DNA of 64,000 bases from Streptomyces griseus subsp. griseus (GCF_003610995.1 NZ_CP032543.1:1178001-1242000); one strand, 5' to 3'; numbered from the stretch's first letter, positions 16,464 through 25,733 are shown. A program made the numbers and translations. Notes: generated by a model not told the origin, from the sequence alone.

Positions 16464-17861
16464 GTGACCAGTCTCAGCGTCGAGATGCTGGCAGCGGACG
16501 CCGCCGAACCGATCACCTCGGCAGGCAACGCGCAGTTGGGCATCGCCGTCCTGGCGGGCATCGCCGTCATCGTTCTCCTGATCACCAAGCTCAAGATGCA
16601 CGCGTTCCTGGCGCTGACCATCGGTTCGCTGGCGCTCGGCTCCTTCGCCGGAGCGGCCCCGGCCGACACGATCGCCAGCTTCACCGCGGGTCTCGGCTCC
16701 ACCGTCGCGAGCGTCGGCGTCCTCATCGCGCTCGGCGCCATCCTGGGCAAGCTGCTCGCCGACTCGGGCGGGGCCGACCAGATCGTCGACACCATCCTGG
16801 CGAAGGCGAGCCGGGGGGCGATGCCCTGGGCGATGGTCCTCATCGCCTCGATCATCGGGCTGCCGCTCTTCTTCGAGGTCGGGATCGTGCTGATGATCCC
16901 GGTGGTGCTGCTCGTCGCCAAGCGCGGCAACTTCTCCCTGATGCGGATCGGCATCCCGGCACTGGCCGGCCTCTCCGTGATGCACGGGCTCATCCCGCCG
17001 CACCCCGGCCCGCTGGTCGCGATCGACGCCCTGGACGCCAACCTCGGGGTGACGCTGGCGCTCGGTGTGCTGGTCGCCATCCCCACCGTGATCATCGCCG
17101 GTCCGGTCTTCGCCCGTTACGCCGCGCGCTGGGTGGACATCGAGCCGCCGGAGAAGATGATCCCGCAGCGGCCGTCCGAGGAGCTGGACCGCCGCCCGAG
17201 CTTCGCCGCCACGCTGGTGACGATCCTGCTGCCGGTCGTACTGATGCTGCTCAAGGCGCTCGTCGAGATCGTCGTCGACGACCCGGAGAACAGCGTCCAG
17301 CGGGTGACGGACGTGGTCGGCTCGCCGCTGATCGCCCTGCTCGCCGCCGTACTGCTCGGCATGTTCACCCTCGGCCGGGCCGCCGGGTTCACCAAGGGCA
17401 AGCTCGCCGGGACCGTGGAGAAGTCGCTCGCCCCGATCGCCGGGATCCTGCTGATCGTCGGCGCCGGCGGTGGCTTCAAGCAGACGCTGATCGACGCCGG
17501 GGTCGGCCAGATGATCCTGGACTTCTCCGAGAACTGGTCGATCCCCGCCCTGCTGCTCGGCTGGCTGATCGCCGTCGCGATCCGCCTGGCCACCGGCTCG
17601 GCCACGGTCGCCACGATCTCCGCCGCCGGTCTGGTCGCCCCGCTCGCGGCCGACATGTCGACCGCGCACGCGGCCCTGCTGGTCCTCGCGGTCGGCGCCG
17701 GTTCGCTCTTCTTCAGCCATGTGAACGACGCCGGGTTCTGGCTGGTGAAGGAGTATTTCGGGATGGACGTCGGCCAGACCGTGAAGACCTGGTCGGTGAT
17801 GGAGACGATCATCTCGGTGGTCGCGATGGCCTTCATCTTGCTGCTGTCGCTGTTGCTGTAG
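16464..17861 (+). CDS. gntP: Gluconate:H+ symporter (GntP family)
   Basis: This 465-aa integral membrane protein has about 12-14 hydrophobic helices and GntP family motifs such as HGLIPPHPGPLVAID and GSATVATISAAGLVAPL. It imports gluconate with protons for GntK. Translation starts at the GTG at 16464 after an AAGGACC-like ribosome-binding site, 11 bp behind gntK. The two are surely cotranscribed. A 13-bp-stem terminator follows the stop codon. Confidence 0.92.
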   Translation: MTSLSVEMLAADAAEPITSAGNAQLGIAVLAGIAVIVLLITKLKMHAFLALTIGSLALGSFAGAAPADTIASFTAGLGSTVASVGVLIALGAILGKLLADSGGADQIVDTILAKASRGAMPWAMVLIASIIGLPLFFEVGIVLMIPVVLLVAKRGNFSLMRIGIPALAGLSVMHGLIPPHPGPLVAIDALDANLGVTLALGVLVAIPTVIIAGPVFARYAARWVDIEPPEKMIPQRPSEELDRRPSFAATLVTILLPVVLMLLKALVEIVVDDPENSVQRVTDVVGSPLIALLAAVLLGMFTLGRAAGFTKGKLAGTVEKSLAPIAGILLIVGAGGGFKQTLIDAGVGQMILDFSENWSIPALLLGWLIAVAIRLATGSATVATISAAGLVAPLAADMSTAHAALLVLAVGAGSLFFSHVNDAGFWLVKEYFGMDVGQTVKTWSVMETIISVVAMAFILLLSLLL

Positions 17862-17878
17862 CGGCCTCCCGCGGAGGA

Positions 17879-17919
17879 GAAGCGCCCGCCCGGGTGGAGT
17901 CCACCGGGGCGGGCGCTTC
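17879..17919. terminator. Bidirectional terminator after gntP
   Basis: GAAGCGCCCGCCC (17879-17891) pairs perfectly with 17907-17919 over 13 bp, and an inner GTGGA/TCCAC pairing closes the loop. It lies between the convergent gntP and APC permease genes. Confidence 0.82.
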
Positions 17920-17950
17920 CGTGCGTACGGAGACAGGGGTTACGGGGTGT

Positions 17951-19531
17951 TCAGCGGCGGGTGGCCTCGCTCTCGGCCGCCTTCTCCAGCTGGAACGCCT
18001 CATTGCCGAGACCGATGCGGGCGTGCACCTCGGGCTTGACCTTGCGCAGGACCAGTCCGTAGACCAGGCCGCCGACCAGGGCGAGGACGATCACGCCGGG
18101 CAGCAGCCAGTTGAGGACCGAGCCGGAGCCGGAGCCCACGAGGACGTCGAAGTCGCGGACGGTGAAGAGGGCGATCGACAGGAGCGCGATCCCGGCCAGG
18201 CCGGAGGCGACCAGGCGCGGGGCCTGGGCGCGGCCCGCGCCGCGCTTGACGAAGAAGGCGATGACGGCGAAGGAGGCGGCGGCCATCAGCAGGATGACGC
18301 CCAACGCGCCGACGTTGCCCATCCAGGTGAACAGGCGCAGGACGGGGACGGTGGGGTCACCGATGTGGTTGTCGTCGGTGAAGGCGAAGGCGAGCACGAT
18401 CACGACGGAGATGACGGACTGGAGCAGCGAGCCGGTGCCGGGGGCGCCGCTGGCCCGGTTGGTGCGGCCGAAGCGGGCGGGCAGCAGGCCCTCGCGGCCC
18501 ATGGCGAAGGCGTAGCGGGCGACGACGTTGTGGAAGCTGAGGAGCGCCGCGAACATGCCGGTGACGAAGAGGATGTGCAGGACGTCGGTGAAGGTGGCGC
18601 CGAGCCGCTCCTCGGTCAGGCCGAACAGCATGCCGGGGCCCTCCTTGAGGGAGGTGTCGGCGATGAAGCCGGGTCCGGCGGCGACCGTCAGGGCCCAGGA
18701 GCTGATGGCGAGGAACAGCGCCGCGTACCCCACCGCGAGGAACATCACCCGGGAGACCACGATCTGCGGGCGGCTGGTCTCCTCGGCGTAGACCGGCGCC
18801 TGCTCGAAGCCGACGAACGCGGCGATGCAGAAGCAGAGCGCGGTGGAGAGCCCGGCGCCGGTGAGGGTCTCGGGGTTGAACGCCTGGAACGAGAGGCCCT
18901 CGGGGCCCGGCTCGGAGACGGCGGCGATGTCGAAGATCACGACGAGGAGGCACTCGATGACCAGCAGGACGCCGAGCACCTTGGCGTTGAGGTCGATCTT
19001 CAGCCAGCCGAGGACGCCGACCACGAGGACCGAGACCAGCGCGGGTATCCACCACTGGACGTCGATGCCGAGGTACGTGGAGAAGATGACGGAGACCTCG
19101 AAGCCGAGAATCCCGTAGATGCCGACCTGCATCGCGCTGTACGCCACCAGCGCCACGAGCGAGGCGCCGGCGCCGGCGGTGGGGCCGAGGCCCCGGGCGA
19201 TGTACGCGTAGAAGGCGCCGGCGTTGTGGACGTGCCGGCTCATCTCCGCGTAGCCGACGCTGAACAGCATCAGGACGGCGCCGAGGATGACGTAGAGCAG
19301 GGGCTGGCCGACGATGCCCATCACGCCGAAGACCGTGGGCATCACCCCGGCGACCACCATCAGCGGGGCGCTGGCGGCGAGTACGGAGAGCAGCAGGCCT
19401 GGGGTGCCGAGGCGGTTCGCCCGCAGGGCGCGTTCCTCACCCTTGTAGGTGTTGATCCCGCCGGTATCGCCCGTCAGCCGGGTGGTACCGGTCTGCCGGG
19501 TCCTGCCTGGAAATGAACTGCCCGTCGACAT
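17951..19531 (-). CDS. APC-family amino acid/polyamine permease
   Basis: This 526-aa membrane protein has a ~40-residue hydrophilic N-terminus and about 12-13 hydrophobic segments. Family features include the first-helix segment GLLLSVLAASAPLMVVAGVMP, and GAFYAYIARGLGPTAGAGASL. It is an H+-coupled amino acid or amine importer; the substrate is unknown. The TPR-like gene begins upstream on the opposite side of its promoter, with no obvious coupling. It converges on gntP. Confidence 0.82.
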   Translation of the reverse strand: MSTGSSFPGRTRQTGTTRLTGDTGGINTYKGEERALRANRLGTPGLLLSVLAASAPLMVVAGVMPTVFGVMGIVGQPLLYVILGAVLMLFSVGYAEMSRHVHNAGAFYAYIARGLGPTAGAGASLVALVAYSAMQVGIYGILGFEVSVIFSTYLGIDVQWWIPALVSVLVVGVLGWLKIDLNAKVLGVLLVIECLLVVIFDIAAVSEPGPEGLSFQAFNPETLTGAGLSTALCFCIAAFVGFEQAPVYAEETSRPQIVVSRVMFLAVGYAALFLAISSWALTVAAGPGFIADTSLKEGPGMLFGLTEERLGATFTDVLHILFVTGMFAALLSFHNVVARYAFAMGREGLLPARFGRTNRASGAPGTGSLLQSVISVVIVLAFAFTDDNHIGDPTVPVLRLFTWMGNVGALGVILLMAAASFAVIAFFVKRGAGRAQAPRLVASGLAGIALLSIALFTVRDFDVLVGSGSGSVLNWLLPGVIVLALVGGLVYGLVLRKVKPEVHARIGLGNEAFQLEKAAESEATRR

Positions 19532-19615
19532 GGCGGGGGTGGTCCCTTCTTCGGTTCTGGGTCCTCGGTCATTCGGTGCTCGGTGCCAGCCGCTCTGTGC
19601 CCGGCGAGCCGTTGC

Positions 19616-20587
19616 TCAGGGGGTGCCGAGTGCGTGGTCGCGGGCCGCGGTGAACGCGGTGTACGGGTCGCGGCCCGCGTACGACCAGGGGGCGGCCGTG
19701 GCGTGCGGGCCGATGCGGTGGAAGAGCGCGGCCGCCTCGGCGGTCCGGCCCTCGCAGACCTTGGCGTGGGCCAGGAAGTTGAGGTCGACGCGGTGGCGGG
19801 GGTGGTCCTCGCGCTCCCACTCCAGCCACCAGTCGAAGGCGGCCTTCATCACCTGCCGGGCCCGCCGCCCCGACCAGTGCCCGGAGGCCACCGGGTCGTC
19901 GGGCTCGCTGCCCGCCGCCACCAGTACGCGGTAGCGCTCGGCGTGGGCGACGACCGGGAGCACCGCCAGCGGCGAGTCGGCCGGGGCCTGTTCGGCGGCC
20001 CAGGCGGCGAAGTCGTACACCTCGTGGAGCGGGTCCTGGCCGCTGTCGGGGTGGCTCTCGGCCAGTTGCGCGGTCATCACGTGGTGGGCGTGGTGGTGCT
20101 CGGGGTGGCGGGAGCGGACCTCCTCGAAGAGCCTGCCGGTCTCGTCCCCGCCACCGTCGCGGCCCCGGTCCAGGAGGAGCAGGGCGAGCCACGGGGTGGG
20201 GTCGTCGGGGGTGAGCCGGGCGGCGGCGAGGCAGGCCTGCCGGGCCCGGCCGGCATGGCCGGGCTTGGCCTTGGGGCGCAGGGCCCGTACGACGAAGGCG
20301 CAGCCGAGGAGGGTGGTGGCGTCCGCGCTCTCGGGTTCGGCGAGCAGCCAGTCACCGGCCCAGCCCGCGGCGGAGGGGACCTCGGCCAGGGCGAGGAGGC
20401 GGTGCCCCCGGCGGTCCCAGTCGTTCCCGGTGGCCACCAGCAGGGCCCGGGCGTCACCCCATCGCCCCTGAGTGAACTGGCTCCGCGCGTCGACCAGTTC
20501 GCGGTCGTCCAGGGCCGGGTCGAAGGCGTGGTCCGAGCGGCCGTCCCGGCGGCGGGAGCGGCCCAGGGGCGGCGGAGGCGGGGACAT
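19616..20587 (-). CDS. TPR-like helical protein of unknown function
   Basis: This 323-aa soluble protein starts with a Pro/Arg-rich segment (MSPPPPPLGRSRRRDGRSD). It continues as Ala-rich helical pairs that resemble degenerate tetratricopeptide repeats (for example ARQACLAAARLTPDDPTPWLALLLL and EVRSRHPEHHHAHHVMTAQLAE). It is conserved in Streptomyces without a known role; protein-protein interaction is the likely function. The ATG at 20587 follows an AGAAG-like ribosome-binding site. It is divergent from the ASCH gene. Confidence 0.65.
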   Translation of the reverse strand: MSPPPPPLGRSRRRDGRSDHAFDPALDDRELVDARSQFTQGRWGDARALLVATGNDWDRRGHRLLALAEVPSAAGWAGDWLLAEPESADATTLLGCAFVVRALRPKAKPGHAGRARQACLAAARLTPDDPTPWLALLLLDRGRDGGGDETGRLFEEVRSRHPEHHHAHHVMTAQLAESHPDSGQDPLHEVYDFAAWAAEQAPADSPLAVLPVVAHAERYRVLVAAGSEPDDPVASGHWSGRRARQVMKAAFDWWLEWEREDHPRHRVDLNFLAHAKVCEGRTAEAAALFHRIGPHATAAPWSYAGRDPYTAFTAARDHALGTP

Positions 20588-20791
20588 GCCGCTGACTTCT
20601 TTCGACGCGGTGTGCGAGCGGATGATCGCGCACAGCAAAGCGGCAGGGAATGCTCCGAGTCAAGGGGAGGCCGCCGTCAACTCATCTCCCCTTCCGCATA
20701 GTTGACTGGAATTCGTTGCGGGTGATCAGGCGTTTGCGCAGCGTGCGGGCGGGATGGGCGGGTGCGGAGTGACGCCTGACACACTGGAGGC

Positions 20792-21238
20792 ATGGAACCC
20801 CGTGAACCGCTGAGCCCCTTCCTCCTGGCCTTTCCCGGCCCGCTGCGCGACCGGCTGGTGGCGGCGGTCCTCTCCGGCGAGAAGGTGTCCACCTCCGGGC
20901 TGTTGGCCGAGTACGAGCTGGAGCAGGAGGAGCTTCCGCCGGTGGGCGAACGGTCCGCGCTGATCGACTCGGAGGGGCGGGAGGTGGCGGTGGTGGAGCT
21001 GACCGAGGTGCGGGTGCTGCCGCTGGGGGAGGTCGGTCTCCAGCACGCACTGGACGAGGGCGAGGGGTACCGGTCGGTGGCCGAATGGCGTGCGGGGCAC
21101 GAGGCGTTCTGGCACGGGGAGGAGATGCGGGAGGCGATGGGCGATCCGTCGTTCACGGTGGATGACGGGACGATGATCGTGGCCGAGCGGTTCCGGGTGG
21201 TGGAGCGGCTGGACGGGGACGGGGCCTCCTCCGGGTGA
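20792..21238 (+). CDS. ASCH domain protein
   Basis: This 148-aa protein has the ASCH domain layout: FPGPLRDRLVAAVLSGEKVSTSGLLAEYE, a beta core (SALIDSEGREVAVVELTEVRVLPLGEV) and the C-terminal VAERFRVVERL strand. ASCH domains are PUA-like folds that bind RNA or modified nucleosides, and some members hydrolyse N4-acetylcytidine. Function is not established here. It stands alone, and a terminator hairpin overlaps its stop codon. Confidence 0.75.
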   Translation: MEPREPLSPFLLAFPGPLRDRLVAAVLSGEKVSTSGLLAEYELEQEELPPVGERSALIDSEGREVAVVELTEVRVLPLGEVGLQHALDEGEGYRSVAEWRAGHEAFWHGEEMREAMGDPSFTVDDGTMIVAERFRVVERLDGDGASSG

Positions 21239-21247
21239 GAGGCCCCG
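21220..21247 (+). terminator. Terminator overlapping the ASCH stop codon
   Basis: CGGGGCCTC (21220-21228) and GAGGCCCCG (21239-21247) form a perfect 9-bp stem with a 10-nt loop that contains the TGA at 21236-21238. Confidence 0.55.
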
Positions 21248-21349
21248 CGGTGTGCGGGCGGCGCCTTCGGCCGGGTGAGGCTCCGGGGTGCCGCCCCGGG
21301 CCCCGCTCCTCCACAGCCGGAGGAGATCGAACGCGCCGTAGGGGTCCTG

Positions 21350-23005
21350 TCAGGAAACCGCTCTCGCCGCCGCCCTTCCCGCTGCTCGGCCCGAGAAGAT
21401 GCAGCCGCCGAGGAACGTGCCCTCCAGCGAGCGGTAGCCGTGGACTCCGCCGCCGCCGAAACCGGCCGCCTCGCCCGCCGCGTACAGGCCGGACAGCGGG
21501 GTGCCGTCCGCGGTCAGGACCTGGGAGGAGAGGTCCGTCTCCAGGCCGCCCAGAGATTTTCGGGTCAGGATGTTGAGGCGTACGGCGATGAGCGGGCCCG
21601 CCGCCGGGTCCAGGATGCGGTGCGGTTTCGCCGTGCGGATCAGGCGGTCGCCCAGGTAGGCGCGGGCGCCGTGGACCGCGGTGACCTGGAGGTCCTTGGT
21701 GAAGGGGTTGGCGATCTCCCGGTCGCGGGCGGTGATCTCTCGGCGCAGCTCCTCCACGTCGATCAGACCGTCGCCACTCACCGCGTTCATGCCCCGGACC
21801 AGCGCGTCCAGGTCCTTCTCGACGACGAAGTCCGCGCCGTGGTCCATGAACGCCTTGACCGGTGCGGGCACGTCCGCGCGGGCCCGGCCGATCACGTCGC
21901 GGACCGACTTGCCGGTCAGGTCCGGGTTCTGCTCGGAGCCGGAGAGGGCGAACTCCTTGCCGATGATGCGCTGGTTGAGGACGAACCAGGTGTAGCCGTG
22001 GCCGGACTTCATGATGTGTTCGAGGGTGCCGAGCGTGTCGAAGCCGGGGAAGAGCGGGACCGGCAGCCGCTTGCCCCGGGCGTCCAGCCAGAGGGAGGAG
22101 GGGCCGGGCAGGATGCGGATGGCGTGTTTGGACCAGATCGGGTTCCAGTTCTCGATGCCCTCCGTGTAGTGCCACATCCGGTCGCGGTTGATGTGGTGGG
22201 CGCCCGCCTCCTCGGCGATGCCCAGCATCAGCCCGTCGACATGGGCGGGGACGCCGGAGAGCAGCTTCTCGGGCGGGGTGCCGAGCCGCTCGGGCCACTG
22301 GGAGCGGACCAGGTCGTGGTTGCCTCCGATGCCTCCGGAGGTGACGATCACCGCCTGGGCCTTGAGCTCGAAGGCCCCGGTCACCTCCCGTCCGGAGGCG
22401 GTGCCGCGTTCGGCCCCGCTCGGCTCCAGGATCTCGCCGGTGACCGTGTCCAGCGCACCGGCCGTGCGCGCGAGACCGGTGACACGGTGGCGGAACCGCA
22501 GCTGGACGAGCCCCTTGGCGACGCCCGCGCGGACCCGCCGCTCGAAGGGGGCGACGACGCCGGGCCCGGTGCCCCAGGTGATGTGGAAGCGGGGTACGGA
22601 GTTGCCGTGTCCGGTCGCGTCGTAGCCGCCGCGCTCCGCCCAGCCGACGACCGGGAAGATGCGCAGCCCCTGCTGGTGCAGCCAGGAGCGTTTCTCCCCG
22701 GCCGCGAAGTCGACGTACGCCTCGGCCCACTTCCTCGGCCAGTGGTCCTCCTCGCGGTCGAACCCGGCGGTGCCGTACCAGTCCTGGAGGGCCAGCTCCC
22801 GGCTGTCCTTGATCCGCAGCCGCCGCTGCTCGGGCGAGTCGACGAGGAAGAGACCGCCGAAGGACCAGTGGGCCTGCCCGCCGATGGACTGCTCGGGCTC
22901 CTGGTCCAGGACGATCACGGAACGGCCGGCGTCGACCAGCTCGGCGGTGGCCACGAGTCCGGCGAGGCCTGCCCCGATCACGATCACATCAGCGTCGTAC
23001 GCCAT
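21350..23005 (-). CDS. FAD-binding dehydrogenase (KstD/fumarate reductase flavoprotein-like)
   Basis: This ~551-aa flavoprotein opens with the Rossmann motif VIVIGAGLAGLVATAELVDAGRSVIVLDQE. It shows the SIGGQAHWSFGGLF segment typical of 3-ketosteroid dehydrogenase/fumarate reductase relatives. The C-terminal FAD-binding strand GLYAAGEAAGFGGGGVHGYRSLEGTFLGGC is intact. The substrate is not identifiable, and there are no steroid genes nearby. I chose the ATG at 23005 because a GGATGG ribosome-binding site is spaced correctly; the ATG at 23014 is also possible. It is divergent from the Nudix gene. Confidence 0.8.
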   Translation of the reverse strand: MAYDADVIVIGAGLAGLVATAELVDAGRSVIVLDQEPEQSIGGQAHWSFGGLFLVDSPEQRRLRIKDSRELALQDWYGTAGFDREEDHWPRKWAEAYVDFAAGEKRSWLHQQGLRIFPVVGWAERGGYDATGHGNSVPRFHITWGTGPGVVAPFERRVRAGVAKGLVQLRFRHRVTGLARTAGALDTVTGEILEPSGAERGTASGREVTGAFELKAQAVIVTSGGIGGNHDLVRSQWPERLGTPPEKLLSGVPAHVDGLMLGIAEEAGAHHINRDRMWHYTEGIENWNPIWSKHAIRILPGPSSLWLDARGKRLPVPLFPGFDTLGTLEHIMKSGHGYTWFVLNQRIIGKEFALSGSEQNPDLTGKSVRDVIGRARADVPAPVKAFMDHGADFVVEKDLDALVRGMNAVSGDGLIDVEELRREITARDREIANPFTKDLQVTAVHGARAYLGDRLIRTAKPHRILDPAAGPLIAVRLNILTRKSLGGLETDLSSQVLTADGTPLSGLYAAGEAAGFGGGGVHGYRSLEGTFLGGCIFSGRAAGRAAARAVS

Positions 23006-23106
23006 GGGTTCCATCCTGTCGGGAAGGGGCAGCCGGGAGACAAGTTACCCGTGCGTCAGATCTTGGGGACCGGCCGCTGCCACGTCAACCACCCGGGTGC
23101 TGTTGG

Positions 23107-23625
23107 ATGAAACGCATGAGGCCTTCTGACGAGATCCTGGACATCGTCGACGAGAACGACGAGGTCATCGGCCAGGCACCCCGCGGCGAGGCGATCGCCC
23201 GGGGCCTGCGCCACCGCTGCGTCTTCATCGAGGCCCGCGACGCCGGGGGCCGCCTCTTCGTCCACCGCCGCACGGCGGACAAGCTGCTCTTCCCCTCGCA
23301 CTACGACATGTTCGTCGGCGGGGTGGTGGGCGCGGGCGAGTCCTACGACGAGGCGGCGCTGCGCGAGGCGGAGGAGGAGCTGGGCGTCTCGGGGCTGCCG
23401 GAGCCCGAGCCGCTGTTCCGGTTCCTCTACTCCGGCGGCCGGCACACCTGGTGGTCGGCCGTCTACCAGGTGCGCTGCGAGCTTCCGGTGACCCCGCAGC
23501 CGGAGGAGGTCGCCTGGCACACCTTCCTGGACGACGCGGAGCTCGAAGAGCGTCTCGGCGAGTGGCCGTGGGTGCCGGACGGGGTGGAGGCGTACCGGCG
23601 GCTCAAGGGGTTCCGGGCCCTCTGA
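23107..23625 (+). CDS. Nudix hydrolase
   Basis: This 172-aa Nudix-domain protein contains the full Nudix box GGVVGAGESYDEAALREAEEELGV (G-x5-E-x7-REUxEExGU, about residues 70-95), so it should be an active Mg2+-dependent diphosphohydrolase. The start DEILDIVDENDEVIGQAPR resembles IPP isomerase-like/YfcD-type members. The substrate is unknown. An in-frame ATG at 23116 (MRPSDEIL) with a GGATGA site is an alternative start. The DUF202 pair follows 17 bp after its stop. Confidence 0.87.
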   Translation: MKRMRPSDEILDIVDENDEVIGQAPRGEAIARGLRHRCVFIEARDAGGRLFVHRRTADKLLFPSHYDMFVGGVVGAGESYDEAALREAEEELGVSGLPEPEPLFRFLYSGGRHTWWSAVYQVRCELPVTPQPEEVAWHTFLDDAELEERLGEWPWVPDGVEAYRRLKGFRAL

Positions 23626-23642
23626 GCTCGTAAGGTGCCCCT

Positions 23643-24038
23643 GTGAACAAGATCGCGCAGAGCGTACGGCTGTGGTTCGCGCCGCAGCGGATCCGGGACG
23701 AGGGGGACACCCCCGACTACCGGTTCTCGCTGGCCAACGAGCGGACGTTCCTCGCCTGGATCCGGACCGCGCTGGCGCTGATCGGCGGGGGCTTCGCCGT
23801 GGACCAGTTCCTGCCGGAGCTGGCCTGGGGCGTGCGGGCCGGGCTCGCTCTCGGGCTGCTCGCGGCGGGGGTGCTGTGTGCGCTGCGGGCGGTCAACCAC
23901 TGGGTGCGGTGCGAGCGGGCGATGCGGCGGGGGGAGGATCTGCCGGTCTCCCGGTTCCCGACGGTGCTGGGGATGGTGGTGGCGGTCGTGGCCGTGGCGA
24001 TGGTGGTGGTGGTCCTCTTCGGCTGGGAGGGCCGGTGA
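23643..24038 (+). CDS. DUF202 (YidH-like) membrane protein, first of a pair
   Basis: This 131-aa small membrane protein has the DUF202 signature DYRFSLANERTFLAWIRTALALIGGGFAVDQF followed by two more hydrophobic helices, about three transmembrane segments in total. Function is unknown across the family. It starts at a GTG at 23643, just after the Nudix gene, and its TGA overlaps the GTG of the second DUF202 gene (GTGA), so the pair is translationally coupled and probably forms a hetero-oligomer. Confidence 0.8.
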   Translation: MNKIAQSVRLWFAPQRIRDEGDTPDYRFSLANERTFLAWIRTALALIGGGFAVDQFLPELAWGVRAGLALGLLAAGVLCALRAVNHWVRCERAMRRGEDLPVSRFPTVLGMVVAVVAVAMVVVVLFGWEGR

Positions 24039-24349
24039 CGGCGGTGGCGGACCGGGATCCGGGGCTCCAGCCGGAGCGGACCCGGCTCGCCTGGCGGCGT
24101 ACGACGTTGTCCGCCACGGTGGTGGCGCTGCTCGCCGGACGGCAGGCGCTGCACAGCGGTGCGACCCCGGCCGGGCTGGTCGCCCTGGCGCTGACCGTGG
24201 CGGCCTGGCTGGGGTTCCTGGCGGTGGCGCACCGGCGGGTGCAGCGCATGGGCGTGGCACGGCCGGAGCCGCTCGCGCCGCGCCGGGCGCTGACGGCGGT
24301 GCTGTGCACGGTGGCGTTCGCGGTGTTCGCGGCGGCGATGCTGTTCTGA
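24035..24349 (+). CDS. DUF202 membrane protein, second of a pair
   Basis: This 104-aa protein, VTAVADRDPGLQPERTRLAWRRTTLSATVVALLAG..., has the shorter DUF202 form. The ERTRLAWRRT motif corresponds to ERTFLAWIRT of its partner, and about three hydrophobic segments follow. I set the start at the GTG at 24035 because it overlaps the previous stop codon. A longer upstream frame exists but is only out-of-frame reading of the partner gene. Confidence 0.75.
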   Translation: MTAVADRDPGLQPERTRLAWRRTTLSATVVALLAGRQALHSGATPAGLVALALTVAAWLGFLAVAHRRVQRMGVARPEPLAPRRALTAVLCTVAFAVFAAAMLF

Positions 24350-24399
24350 GCGTGCCCGGGTCCCACGGCCTCAGCAGCCCCGGTCCCAGTGCGTCGGCC

Positions 24400-24447
24400 G
24401 TCCCAGGTCCCCGGGCGTCGGCCGTCCCGGTCCCCAGGGCGTCAGCT
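24400..24447. repeat. Two 24-bp tandem repeats at the 3' end of the oxidoreductase gene
   Basis: 24400-24423 and 24424-24447 are near-identical units of the pattern GTCCC(A/G)G.TCCC..GGGCGTC. A shorter partial unit precedes them. The second copy includes the stop codon of the minus-strand oxidoreductase gene (24442-24444). Confidence 0.7.
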
Positions 24448-25376
24448 GTCCCAGTCCACCCTGACCACGATCTTGCCGCGGGTGCGTCCCTCCTGGTTGA
24501 GGCGGTACGCCTCGGCCGCCTGCTCCAGCGGGAAGACCCGGTCCACATGGACGGTGACGATGCCCTGTTCGGCCAGCTCCGCGAGCTGGGTCAGGTCGGC
24601 GGCGTCGGGACGGACGAAGGCGTAGCGGCCGCCGTAGGAGAAGACCTCGTTGTCGGCGATGGAGGCGAGCCGGCCGCCCTCGGCGAGCGTCTCGGCCGAG
24701 ACCCGCAGCGCCTCGCCGCCCACCGTGTCGAAGGCGGCGTCGAAGCCCTCGGGGACCAGCTCCCGCAGCCGGTCGGCGAGGCCGTCCCCGTACTCCACCG
24801 GTTCGGCGCCGAGGCTCCGTACGTGGTCGTGGTTGCGGGCGCTCGCGGTGCCGACGACCCGGCAGCCGGTGTGCCGGGCGAGCTGTACGGCGAGCGAGCC
24901 GACGCCGCCCGCCGCCGCGTGGACGAGGACGGTGTCGCCGTCGCGGATCTTCAGGGTGCGGTGCAGCACCTGGTACGCGGTGAGCCCGGCCAGCGGCAGG
25001 CCCGCGGCCTCCTCGAAGCTGAGCCTGAGCGGCTTGCGGGCGAGGGTGCGTACGGGGGCGGCGACGTACTCGGCGAACGTACCGCGGGAGAGGAAGTCCT
25101 CCCGGACGTAGCCGATCACCTCGTCCCCGACCCCGAACTCGTCGACGGCGATGCCCGGTTGCACGACCACCCCGGAGACATCCAGCCGGGGACCACAGGG
25201 AAGACGGCGTCGAGGCCGCCCTGGAGGTAGCCCTCGCGGGCCTTCCAGTCGACCGGGTTGACGGCGGCGGCCCGCACCTTCACCAGGACCGTGTCGGGGC
25301 CGACCTTGGGGTCGGGCCGCTCGCCGTACTCCAGGACATCGGCCGAGCCGTACGCGCTGTAGCTGATCGCCTTCAT
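24442..25376 (-). pseudogene. NADP-dependent quinone oxidoreductase-like (MDR family), one frameshift
   Basis: The N-terminal part (from the ATG at 25376; MKAISYSAYGSADVLEYGERPDPK...VFPVVPGW) and the rest (VVVQPGIAVDEFGVGDEVIGYV... to VVRVDWDS) are in different frames. Adding one C near 25182 on the plus strand, so that GGCTGG-ATG becomes GGCTGGGATG on the coding strand, restores the expected GWDVSGVVVQPG and a complete 311-aa medium-chain zinc-free quinone oxidoreductase. It retains the cofactor loop HAAAGGVGSLAVQLA. Nothing else is damaged, so this may be a sequencing or assembly error rather than a dead gene. Confidence 0.85.
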
Positions 25377-25439
25377 CCCTCGACCTTCGGCGCAGGCCGG
25401 GGTCGTCGCAACTCAGGGCCGTACGGCGGTGCGGGACGG

Positions 25440-25710
25440 CAGCCAGGTGCGGGGGCGTGGCCGGTGTGCCGGAGGCCGGTCAGGAAGGCGGTGGTGGTCT
25501 CCGGACAGGCAGCCCGCTCCGGCCCGCCCGACGGTGAGGGGGGGGTGGCCGAGGTCGCGTACGAGGGTGCCCACCCGTGTGAGGGCGGCCTGGTCGTCCC
25601 CGCGGAGCGGGACGGCCGTCGGGAGCGGCCCAGAGGTGGGCCGGGAGGTGGTTGAACGCCTCGACCACCCGGGCGGCGGTTACGCCCCCGCAGAAGTGGG
25701 ACGAGGAGGC
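25440..25710 (-). pseudogene. Decayed remnant of an NAD(P)-binding (F420:NADPH reductase-like) protein
   Basis: On the minus strand one frame reads TAARVVEAFNHLPAHLWAAP and the next reads AVPLRGDDQAALTRVGTLVRDLGHPPLTVGRAGAG. Together they match the C-terminal part of the NADPH-dependent F420 reductase/NAD(P)-binding family (usual form GARVVKAFNHL...SGDD..A...V..L...LGF.P.D.G). The N-terminal Rossmann half is missing, and the join is out of frame. It fills most of the gap between the frameshifted oxidoreductase gene (start 25376) and the glucarate dehydratase gene (stop 25734). I see nothing else in that gap. Confidence 0.45.
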
Positions 25711-25733
25711 CTGGCGGAGAGTCTCCCCGCCCC

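Noticed and set aside
16364..19516. A 1050-codon plus-strand open frame spanning gntP and the APC permease gene
   Set aside because: Its translation is Arg/Asp/Gly-rich and crosses two well-supported genes in other frames and the terminator between them. It is a GC-bias artefact.
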